In this document: positions 22,706 to 33,230 of the stretch, in pieces
Layout: the number at the start of each line of letters is the position of its first letter
How positions within the stretch are numbered: the first letter of the stretch is position 1
Assembly (NCBI GenBank): GCA_010015655.1
Contig: ML976686.1
Coordinates: forward strand, 346,190 to 410,189
Reading direction: 5' to 3'
Length of the DNA stretch: 64,000 nt
Source: Bimuria novae-zelandiae CBS 107.79
Taxonomy: Eukaryota; Ascomycota; Dothideomycetes; Pleosporales; Didymosphaeriaceae
Made by a program: the position numbers and the translations under genes
Notes under the pieces: generated by a model
What the model was told of the DNA's origin: nothing
The model's database searches: none
What the model saw: only the letters and a program-made list of their open reading frames with translations

Positions 22706-23880
22706 GTGCCTCAGCCTGCCTCCGCACTTGGGTTCGCTTATATCGGGTCGATAGCTATCGGCCTCGGTGTCGCCGAAACGGCCGCGCGTTGCTTTTTTTC
22801 GAGCGACCTGGAAACCCTCATCATGTCAAGAGCAGGGGCAGCTCATCCGGTGGCTGAGCGGCTAGGTCCGGTGAAAGGTTGCGACTACTTGGCCGCGCGT
22901 GCCTTCTCACTGCGGAACTGGATGAAACCAGCGATTTCCAGCTCCAGGTCCAATAATAATCATTCTCCTAGGTACGTTCAGTCTCCACTAGCTAACGCAT
23001 GAATGCACGATCCCCCCATCTGTGCCGGCGTTCTCCTGTGGCGTCTGAAGACTGGAAGTCTGCGACTTTTTCGCTCCCTTGGCGTGCTCGAGCTCGACTA
23101 CGAAGTGTCAGCTGCCAGCATCCAGGTGCCTGTAATCCTTGCAGGTTACGTTACCATGTTACATGCCCTGCGTAAGGTGGAGCACAGTGCCATCTTGGCA
23201 ATACCTGAGGTAGGTTCGAGAACGGTCCAGATCAACGTGCCATGCGGCCGAATGACCGGAGCGCAGTCCGGAGCAGTGGAAGGTATTCCACAGGCCATGC
23301 ATATACTCGTGCGCGTGCATGGATTTGCGACGGGTGGCGAGCTTCCAGCCTTCGATGGCGGTAGCTGCTGGGGTAAAGCTGGCGAACGTCCTCCGTGAAG
23401 GCAGAAAGAGAACTCGCAAAAGGTTGGAAGAGAGGAGAGGAAATGAGGAGCGCCAGAAATGGTGAGTGGACAAGGAGAAGGCAGGGGCCACAGACGTGTG
23501 CGAACGGGAGCTGCGGCTCGAATCCGCCTGCGCAATATTTGGATGGCGCAGTCAGCGTAGGGGTTCGGAACCACAAAGACGAGCAGGAAGGCAGTCCAGC
23601 AATAGGCGGTGACGGAGTGAGTTTCGGGGGCGAAGGGAATAATGCCTCACAACGGCCGGGTGGGCTGATCCGACGACGGCGGCAACGGGAAAGGGGGGGA
23701 ATGAGTAGAGAGAAAAGGAGGAGGAGAGGACGGGAAAGATGACGGCGGAAGGTGGGCGCTTTATAGTAGGAGGTCGAGTTCGATTACCGGTTCGGACGCT
23801 AGGGCGAAACGGCGTGCAGGGCCCGGATTGCCCGAACGGGGGGCATCCATTTCCCGATGCAGGCTTGCCGTCGGATTGTT
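22706..23880. other. GC-normal island between transposon fragments (possible host gene fragment)
   Basis: About 1.2 kb of unmutated, GC-rich DNA is wedged between the copia-4 RT start and a truncated pogo P3. On the minus strand, a TATAAA-like box (near 23764) precedes a pyrimidine-rich stretch typical of fungal promoters. Several overlapping open frames of 110-142 codons follow at 23146-23576. On the plus strand, open frames run 22706-23002, 23003-23398 and 23395-23742. None has a motif I recognise, and the overlap of frames on both strands argues that most are chance frames in GC-rich DNA. It may be a captured or stranded piece of host promoter and 5' coding sequence. Confidence 0.4.
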
Positions 23881-24443
23881 TACTAATAATACTAATTAGG
23901 TAGTCTTTTTTATCTATATTATAAATATAATAAGGATCTATGCGATATTAATTAATCCTACTATATAAGAAATAAAAATAAAAGGAAAATTTATTTGCTA
24001 AATTAGCGTTATAGCAATTGCTGTCTATAGCGACTATTTATTATAAGATTAAATAAATACTATATTAGTTAATAAAGCAGGTAACCTAGCTCATTTGCTA
24101 TTATAAAGGTAAAATTCACTATTATCTCTCTTATAAGAGGTATATATCACTTTTATAAGTCCTTTAATATATCGTATAAGCTCCTGCTCTTACTATAAGG
24201 TAAGCTTTTACTAGTTGGAGTTTTTAACTTATATAGGGCGCATTATCCCCCGATGTCCTTAAATTAATATAAACTATATAATACTATATTTAGTAATAGT
24301 TTTTATATATAAGAAAGTTTTACTTAGCTTTAATAATTTAATATGATTAATTATAGCTTAAATTAGATTTATATTAATACAGTTGTCGCGTATTAAAAGT
24401 AAGGTGTTTTGGTGTTCCCTGCGTATCACGCGAACGGACACGG
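23881..24443 (-). mobile_element. Pogo element P3, 5' fragment
   Basis: On the minus strand it starts with a TIR (ccgtgtccgttcgcg, inward from 24443) and encodes the N-terminal third of a P1-type transposase. It runs to the segment equivalent to MDKKGVLIG and breaks at the GC-normal island near 23881. It shares a single TA (24444-24445) with the end of P2. Its C-terminal part is not in the window. Confidence 0.75.
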
Positions 24444-24445
24444 TA

Positions 24446-25343
24446 CCGTGTCCGTGCACGTAATGCCCGGATTCGCGTAATACCCGCGTAACACTATAAA
24501 CGCTTTATTAAAAATAAGGCTATAGGGTAACCTATAATTAATATTATTATAAGATTTTTTAGTAAGGTATTATATTAACACTCGCGATTAATTTACGCTA
24601 TTTAAATCTATTTAAAAGCTTAACGTTGCGGCCGCGGCGTATAGATTTGGTTATAGTAGTAGATACGCCCTCTAAGGCCTCCCTAACATCTAGAGCATTA
24701 ACACCACATTTCTAACGCTTTCTGCTCTGTAGAGATAGCTGAGCGGCCTTTCTCTTACCCTTTTAGGATAATTGTAGAGCTTTTTCTGCGTTGTAGGCAG
24801 ACTTTTGGGCAGCGTGCTAAGCTGCCTTTTTAGCCTTTTCCTTCTCCTTCGCCTTTTTAGCTGCCTCTCGCGCAGCACGCTTTTCCTACTATATTTTCTC
24901 CCTATATAACTTAGCTACCTTCTTTAGCTTTGCTATTTTTACTTTTTAAAGCTATTACTACTTATCCTCTTACTTTTTAATAAATTAATAAATATTTTGC
25001 TCCCTTATCTTCCTTAGTAACTAGAGGACTAATTTACTATAATACTCTTAATACTATTAAAGGTCTAGAGTTTTACCTTTTTTTTATACTTTTACTTTAT
25101 TAATAGCGCCAGCCTTAGCCTATTATTATTATGCTAGAGTAGCTTATTTTATATAGAGAAGTAGTAGAGTAACTAATAAAGCTTTTATATATCTCTACTA
25201 TCTTAATTTTTAACTATAAAGTATATAAGCCTATCTATCTTTTTCTAATTATAATTATTAAGCCCTAATAAAGAGCTATCGCCTAATTCTTAATTATAAG
25301 TAAACCTATTAAGGATAGGATTAAAATTAGGTAGTAATATATT
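24446..25343 (-). mobile_element. Pogo element P2, 3' part (transposase C-terminus and right TIR)
   Basis: The minus-strand sequence from 25343 continues the transposase exactly where 5366 stops: the PNP..ILNRF segment, then the Lys/Glu/Ala-rich tail and the basic C-terminus. It ends in a TIR (ccgtgtccgtgcacg at 24446). Adding it to 4178-5366 gives one P2 without the 897-bp insertion seen in P1. A 62-codon open frame at 24690-24878 is an alternative frame of the basic tail and not a gene. Confidence 0.82.
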
Positions 25344-25502
25344 TGTCACGGCACCAACCTTGTTGGTTGTGGCCACGTGACTTGGCGTATCATGGCGTAG
25401 ATCCTCACTTGTGTACCTAGCGACCTTGCGTCTCCCATAGTTTCCTTCCTCACGGCATAATATAGTACTTCCCCTAGACTATCTTGTGTTTATCCCGTAA
25501 TA
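25344..25502 (+). repeat. Gypsy B 5' LTR (159 bp)
   Basis: It begins tgtcacggcacc and ends atcccgtaata (RIP form of gtcccgtgaca). It shows relatively little RIP compared with the interior. Confidence 0.9.
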
Positions 25503-26584
25503 GTTTATACTATCTATAATTAGCTACGCCGTTTTTCTTTACTATTATATTAAGATTCCTTAACTTTAATGTAATTAGAAATTATAAGCCTAATAGCTTA
25601 GCCCCTAAAGCCTTCCCACGACTAGAGACCTCCCACCTAAAGCTAGAGAACCCCCGTCCAGACCTAGAGTACTAAAGCCTTAAATAAACCACGTCGCCCT
25701 CCTCGCTCCCTCCCGAACCTAGACTACGCCATTAACTAACCCACGCTACGCACCTTGTCCCCGCCCACTACCCCTATAAATTACTATAGAAACACCCTAG
25801 ATACACGCCTAATAGGGCAAAGCACTAGCCAACGCGATCGAAAACGCGTTCCCGAATATTACTATAGTAGTTCGCCCTAGTATGGTTTGCGATTGCTTAG
25901 ATATTATCTACACCTCCTAAGATAATAGTATAACTATAAATTAATTTAATGCTATCTACTAGGCAGCTAAAGTAGTAATAAACTACCTTATTAACTAAAA
26001 TACTTATTTAGAAAATAAAGTTACGAAACTTAAAAATATGCTTTTTAACTTATAATAATAACACGCTACTACTATTAAGTAACTTATAAAAGTTTTATTT
26101 AATACCTACTCTACTAAAAACTAACCCCGCTAAATAATAATAGACCCTAAAATATTTAGTAATAAGAAAAAAGACGTTATAAAGCGCTAGGTAAAATACA
26201 TTAACTAGTACTTACACCTAGTCTAAACCTTCTCTATTAATAAGAGCATATTTACTAACGAGTTTCTTTACCTCTAGTATATCGCGGGCCTGCTAGAAGG
26301 GACTACATATAGACTTTACCGCAAGAAATTTAATAATATTATTAAATATAAAAATAACCTAAGCGCCTAGCACTAGCGCATATACTTAAAATATTTTACT
26401 AAATTTAATAAATAATATAAAACCTTTAACTTATCCTAAACTATATCCTAAGCTTTTAATAACTTCTAGATAACTAATAAACCTTTTTAAAACTTTATTA
26501 CTAAGTTTAATACTTTTACTAAAAAATATAGTAAGATAGTAGCGTAGAAAGTTAAAGCACTATAGCTTAAAGTATTTTAAAAAT

Positions 26585-26826
26585 TGTTGGCTTCAAACCT
26601 GCGCAACACTGCTATGGCTTTCACCACTATGTAGTTTGCCTACGGTTTATTGCGTAGTTTGCCTGTGGTTTGTTGCGCTAGTCCTAATTAGGCTAGCAAG
26701 GGACAAACCACGCTCGATAAATACTTCTCATAACAGCCTACTACAATAGATCTGTAATTAAGAATTAAATCAATACCACATCGTTGCAACGAAGTCTTGA
26801 TCTAACAGCCTATTACTGTATTAACA
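26585..26826 (+). repeat. Copia-2 5' LTR (242 bp)
   Basis: Starts with tgttgg and ends attaaca. Partner of 32161-32402, differing mostly by transitions. Confidence 0.92.
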
Positions 26827-27120
26827 CTAATTAGTGGTTGCTACACCATAGATCGGTAAGATATACTGTGTACAGGGAATCTCAGCACACGTTTCAGGCT
26901 AAGTATTCTAGCGATAGAAGCGGTTAGCGCATGCCTCCTCCCCTACCAAGGCCCAGGATATAGCATCGCTAGTGCGAAGTACAGGTACGACAAGCTCACT
27001 GCTATCCTGTATCAGGATCAGCGGCGCCTCGTATTTGAAGGATCTCTCCGCCTGGATTGTCCCTACCAAGGCTTAGTTCGGAAGGAGATTTGCGTCAACC
27101 ACGCCAACTCTTGTTAAATT

Positions 27121-30100
27121 ACACCAATTACAGGCCCACATCTAAAACGCTATTATAAAGTACACCTAAATAAAAGATCGCTCGTGGTACCTAGATAAGA
27201 CAATCTATAAGGACTAGTATGCTAACTAAGATTTTAATATCGCCAACGCCACTATTAATACAGACAAACTTAATACTATAGTTATTCACTAGATAATATA
27301 GGTAGAAGAAGATAATATATTTAACCTATTTTTACTACTTAAGTTTAGGGAGCATTTCGAGAATTTTACCTGTAATCTCTTTAACAGCATTAATAAGCGC
27401 ATCTAAAAAGCACTTAAAGAGCTCCTCCGCTAGCAAGACATCTACATTAAGCAGGGTAATAGTAATAATCTCCCTAACTAATTCGTAGAACTCCTTACAT
27501 TGACTGCTGTCTTAAAATAGCCCGCCGAGCATCTTAAGCTTATAAGGCTCTGCGAAGGCTTTCAGTGCCACTAAATCGTAGATAATAAAAAACAATAGTG
27601 GCAGTAGCGAGCTCCGCTAGGTGGAGGATTATTATTATTATTATAACCTAGATTTACGCCTGTGCAGAATAACTCTTATTTACTTACTAACCTTGCCAAG
27701 TTATACACGCCGGAGCAGAAGTATTTAGGTGATAAATATAATATCCTTAAGACAAAGATTAAGGTGTTTAACAACCTCTACACTAAGGTTAGGATTAATA
27801 AGGATAAGTAGTACAAAATAGCACTCTCTGTTATGCTTACTAGCTAAGCGCTTTAGTATTACTATGATTATATTACTCCCCAGGCGCTTACGCTTACTTA
27901 TAATATAATACTTAACAAGCTGCGCACGTACTTTAACACCACACAAGCTTATTAGATATACCTCTAGGAGTGGCATAGCACTACGCTTAAGAGCGTTATA
28001 ATTACTAACCCTAAGAAAGACCCTATAGAGTGTCTTAAAATAGTTATTAGTAAGATAAATATACTCTATTAGGCACTATTACAGGACTAAGGTAAGAGCT
28101 ATAATTAGTATTTGCTTACGCAATAGCTCCTTAGCGCATGTTATAGTATTAAAGCAACTACTATAGCTTGCTTAAAGCTAGCGACTATATTTAAAGGTGT
28201 CGCTGTAGATCTCCGCAACGCAGTTAGTATGTGGTTAAGCTATTATCTTAATAGCTAGTTTCTATCACGAGATGCAGATAAGCAGTATTACACTAATCGC
28301 CGCTATATTCGTAATAATTAATAAGCTATAGGATTATTAGATAATAACTACTATAGCTACTACTATTAAGGTTAAGGCAGATCGCGCGGTAATCGATTTA
28401 ATAATAATAACTATTAATTAAACTACTTAGGTAATTACTGTAATAAGACATGCTTTATCTATAAGTAGCCTAAGTGCTAGTTAACTTAATACTTAAAGAA
28501 GGAGCGCATGGAGCATCGCTAATACTATAACTAATACGCTTAAGAAAATCCTGATACCCTAAGCTATAAAGTGTTTCTTGCTGGCTATAAAGGTATAGAG
28601 CTTGAAGATAGCGACGGTAGCGACAATAATGCTAGTAATAATAATATTAAAGTATATTTTACTAACTAAGTCTACTTAACTGCATCCTATAGCAAGGTTA
28701 ACGGCAACGCTATTGTCTTTAGCCTTAATAATGCTGTCGCACTTTATGTAATTATAGGCGATGATCTTTATATCTCTAGCAAAGTAAATAAAGATACTTA
28801 ACTCTTTTTATTTAATTCTCGCTACGGCGCAGATATCTTTTAAGGTATTATGCCTAACACTAGTGCAGCTAGTGTCTTAATTACTAGCAAGACATAAGTA
28901 AAGGCGCTGTAGCTTATCTAACTATTTATAGTTATTAATAAGTCTACCGTAGGACGTTATTAAATTTAATTTAGAGATGATTTAGAGTGTTTCTTCCTTG
29001 GCGACGTTAATATTAGCACGCTATTTAGTATAATTACCTTTATAGTAATACTAACTAACACACTATTTCTACTTTACTTAAATAATATAGATTATTATAG
29101 TATCTTCTTTAACAACATTAATAATATGCTCGTTTAAGGTGGCAAAGAATTCCTAATTGTTCGTAAAGAGGGACATCCATGGCTCCTGCTTAATAAACAA
29201 AAGACTGTTGTCTACTACTTAACCGAGACTAAGCTACGCTAGCTTTACCAACGCTTTAGCCATCTTGCTGCTAGATAACTGTACAAGATCCTTAGTAAAG
29301 TAGGCTATAAAGACATTAATAAGGACATTATTAATCGTATTAATAAGTACTGTCACTAGTGTGAAATCTATAGTAAAGCACCTGGCCGTTTCCGCTTTAC
29401 TATTCGCGATAACATAGACTTTAACTTATATATTATTATTGATATAATGTACATTAATTAGAAACTAGTGCTCCACGCAGTTAATAAAGCTATAGCTTTT
29501 TAAGCTACTTAATTTATACTAAATATCTAGGTAAACACTACTTGGGATCTCCTTCGCGCCATGTAGATTAACATGTACGTTAGTCCTCTTAACGTTATTA
29601 AGACAGATGCTGGCAAGAACTTTATTACTAACAAGATTATTAACAACGCCACGTTACTTATAATTAAGGTTAAGGAAGTCCTGGTAGAGGCACATTATTT
29701 AATTAGCAAGGTTAAGCGCTATTATACTCCTATTCGCCGTGCTTATAGGGTAATCTCTACAGACGTTGGACGCACAATCGCTCTCAAACATATCTTACAG
29801 ATGGCTGTTAAGGCTATTAATAACACCGCAGGTCCTAACGGACTTGTCCTAACTCTTCTCGTCTTTAGAGCATATCCTCGCCTGTTAAAGAAATTACTAC
29901 TATCGCTATTTATTACTGCCCGCGGCGCTATAGTGCGCAAAGTAATAGCTAAAGTGCGCAAGATTAAGGTAAAGCGCCAAGTTAATAAGGCTCTTATAAC
30001 TCGCAATAGTCCTAACGTAACTAATATCTTACTATTGCCTATCCTAAGCAGCGTTAAGATCTAGTAAAAGAACTATAGATAGTCTAGCCCGCATTAGATA

Positions 30101-32110
30101 ATCGCCCTCTACGTTAATAAGTAATCCGTGGTTATTAAAATTAATAACAAATAAGTTACCTTCCACATCACCGCAGTGCGCCCGTATTATATAGATAATA
30201 CAACCATTATTACCCCTCTTACAGAGAACAAGGATAATAGTAGCTCTAATAATAATTTTACTCCTATTATAGAGGAGCCCGCGCCTAAGCGTAAGCGCGG
30301 TAGGCTAAAAGGCTTAAGAAATAAGCTAAAACCTAATAAAGTTATAACTACTACAGTTAACCTTAATTAACGTAAGCGTAATAATCTTATCTTAGCTAAA
30401 AAGCTACGAGCAGTCGGCAAGATTATAATACTAAAATAACTATTTAAAGTATCTATAAAGGTAGAGATTAACGCCCTTATAATATAAAGTGTCTTTTACT
30501 TCGAGAAGTACAGTCCTTACCGTTATAATAAGGTCCGCATCTTTAAGTTATGCATTATTAATAAAGTTAAGGGCAAGACTACTAATTGCCCGTATAAAAA
30601 GTCCTGTCTTGTTATCTAAGAATACGCTAATAACGATAAGAAGCTTATCCTAACATAGTCTCCCACTATCTAGCGTACAAGCCAGCGTGTGATTATCGCT
30701 CTAGCACCATCACTGTTAAAGCTGGGCATGTACCTCTGGCTCCGTGACATTACTTAGGCCTATACGCAATCGAATGATCCACTCCAGCGTACTATTATAG
30801 CTGACATACCAGCCCAGCTTAAGGAAAGTTATCTAATAAATATAGTTATAGTTATTATTAAGCTACTATACGGCATTGCTGAAGCAGGTGCCTATTAGTG
30901 GTCAACGTATAATAAACACCATACCAAGACTCTCTACATAGTAACATCTACTTATAATCTATGCCTACTTATTAGTAAGGCTAGTAGCAAGTGCTTTTGT
31001 ATTATTAGTATATAAACTAACAACACGCTTAGTCTGTCTAATAAAGCTTTTGCAGATTTTAAGGACTAAGAGCTGCGTTTTAAGGCTAAGCCTAAGTAGT
31101 TTCTCTTACTAGACACGTAAATTAACTTTAATAGCTACATTATTAAGCTTAATAATAATAATTGCGCTATTACTCTGCGCTAGAAAAAGCAAGGCGAGAA
31201 GCTAGAAATAGCTAATAATAAGTAATTATATATTTAACAGCGCGCTTGAGGTGCTTATATTATAATAATTTATTAACCTAAGGCGAGCTTCGACCTCGCC
31301 GCCACAGCCTAAGCGAGTGAGCCTATAAAAGAAGAAATTGCTAGATTAAATAAGCGCATTATTTAGTAAAAGGAGAATATTACTCGCGGCCTTAACTTTA
31401 TTCTACTAGACTTAAGCAACTTAAACCTATACGCCTTTATTAACGGATTATTTACTAATAATAAGGACATGTTATTATAAATAGGCTTTGTAATTACGCT
31501 TAGTAATAAGACTAAAGATAGCGATTATAACTTTAAGTTTACTAGCAATATTATTTACTAGTTATTTATTAAGTGTAAGCGCGTCACTCGTAGCGTTCTT
31601 ATATCTAAGATTTACGCAATAGCCTATAGAGTTAACATTATAATTGTAATTAGCGGTATAATTAACATAATTATGTAGTAACTTAACCTCTCTAATATCT
31701 TTATCGTCGTGTGTACTAACTTACGCTCCTTATATAATTACCTTATTAAGCTTAGCACTACTAAGGAGAAGCATCTTATAATTAACATTATAGCTCTACG
31801 TGAGGCCTATAAGCGCAATAATCTTATAGACATTCGCTAGATTAATAGACGTGACAATCTAGTAGACTTAATAACTAAGGCTAGCTCTAACTTAGCTATA
31901 GAGCATCTTATTAACTATAACTAGCTTAAGCTTCGCGTGTAAGGCTAGGTCAACCGTGCTAAAGTTAACACCCTAGAGTACGATTACGACAGCAAGAAGT
32001 AGTAAGTCTATAAAAGGAGCAGCAAGATAGGCACTAAGAGGACGCGCACCGGCGCTAGTCTGGTTAGAAAACTAGTAACTATTACAGATTGTGTTTTATT
32101 ACAGATTTAA
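27121..32110 (+). pseudogene. Copia-2 Gag-Pol polyprotein, RIP-degraded
   Basis: Gag occupies about 27.1-28.6 kb, followed by protease. Integrase has a HQCEIYSKAPGRFRFTIRD-like zinc/DD region near 29.35-29.42 kb. The longest open stretch (29573-30064) reads MYVSPLNVIKTDAGKNFITN and ...LQMAVKAINNTAGPNGLVLT. RT follows, with LRDITQAYTQSNDPLQRTII near 30.74 kb and LLYGIAEAGAYWW near 30.87 kb. RNase H lies near 31.68-31.93 kb (CTNLRSLYNYLIKLSTTKEK). Integrase before RT marks Ty1/copia. Stops at Gln codons throughout make it non-functional. The exact start codon was not determined. Confidence 0.85.
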
Positions 32111-32160
32111 GCGTTCTAGGCTAAACTGGCCACATGTAGTATAAAAGAAAAGATAGCCAG

Positions 32161-32402
32161 TGTTAGCTTTAAACCTGCGCAATACTGCTACGGCTTTTAC
32201 TACTATATAGTTTACCTATAGTTTATTACGTAGTTTGCCTGTAGTTTATTGCGCTAGTCCTAATTAGGCTAGCAGGGGACAAACCACGCTCGATAAATAC
32301 TTCTCACAACAGCCCACCACAATAGATCTGCAATCAAGAATCAAATCAATACCACATCGTTGCAACGAAGTCTTGATCCAACAGCCTATTGCCGTATCAA
32401 CA
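32161..32402 (+). repeat. Copia-2 3' LTR (242 bp)
   Basis: Starts tgttagc and ends atcaaca, followed by the aaaat duplication. Confidence 0.92.
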
Positions 32403-33230
32403 AAAATTATTAAATAAAATATTTTACTAGCTACTACGCCCGGGCAAAGAAGATTTCTATAAGTAGTATAAAATATACTAATTTATCTATAATAACCTTA
32501 TTTTTAAAAATTATTATAATAAATTATATAATACTTACCCTAACGCCGAACAGCGTTAAACTTAAGATCCTAATACCTAATAGCCCTAAGCCTAAGCCCA
32601 GGCCCCAGCCCAACTACTGTAGATAGGCACTAGCAATTCTATAGTACTAGACGCCTTTTAACAATCACGCATTTCCCGCGAATAGTGTATTTAGTAAGGC
32701 CTTTACTTTTACTATAAAAAACCTAGTTACTCTAAAAATAACTATACTAAGAAAAAACGTGCGGACGCTAGACGTAGCCAAGCTTTCTAAGGCTAAAACC
32801 TTAATACCTAGAACTAGCTGGGCCATGGTACAGGCCGCGGTTAGATTCCCTTAGCTCACGCCTATAGCGCGCCCGGCCCGTATAGTAGTTACCTTAGCCT
32901 ATATAGTAATTAGCACGGCTAAAGGAATTCGTTCTCCCTAAACTGTCTTTAAGCGCTAGAATACGGAGAAACCTATAGCACGGCCTCCCTAACCCCGTTA
33001 ACAGGAGGCCTGGCAGATTTTATACTAAAAATAAGGTTACTATAGGGAAAAGAGTAGCCTCTATTTAAAGTTACGAATAAAGGTAGACTAGATAAAGGTA
33101 ATTAAAATAAATTTATTATTACTTTTATAATACTAAGCCTTTTAGGCTTAAATTAATAAATAGTAAATTATTATTTATTTTTACTACTTTTTCCCTTGTG
33201 CTTAACTAGTATATAAATATAATTAGTTTT

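Larger units (their letters stand above)
26585..32402 (+). mobile_element. Ty1/copia retrotransposon copia-2 (complete ends)
   Basis: The 242-bp LTRs at 26585-26826 and 32161-32402 (tgttggc... to ...tcaaca) are flanked by a perfect 5-bp duplication, aaaat (26580-26584, 32403-32407). It is inserted in gypsy B gag. LTRs and the 300-bp leader are only lightly mutated, while the coding part is RIP-degraded. Confidence 0.95.
25503..33230 (+). pseudogene. Gypsy B leader and gag, split by copia-2
   Basis: The leader and Gag region runs from 25503 to 26584, is interrupted by copia-2, and resumes at 32408 up to about 33230. Continuity across the insertion is proved by the reverse copy A (about 16,940-17,050), which has the same sequence uninterrupted. 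The translated Gag contains a capsid-like segment (a ...AQHQRIYLKYFTKFNKQYK reading around 26370-26420 after allowing for Gln-to-stop changes). No zinc knuckle was clearly seen. Confidence 0.7.

Noticed and set aside
23146..23742. Several overlapping open frames on both strands of the GC island
   Set aside because: They overlap each other on both strands with no domains; I keep the region as an island without a gene call.
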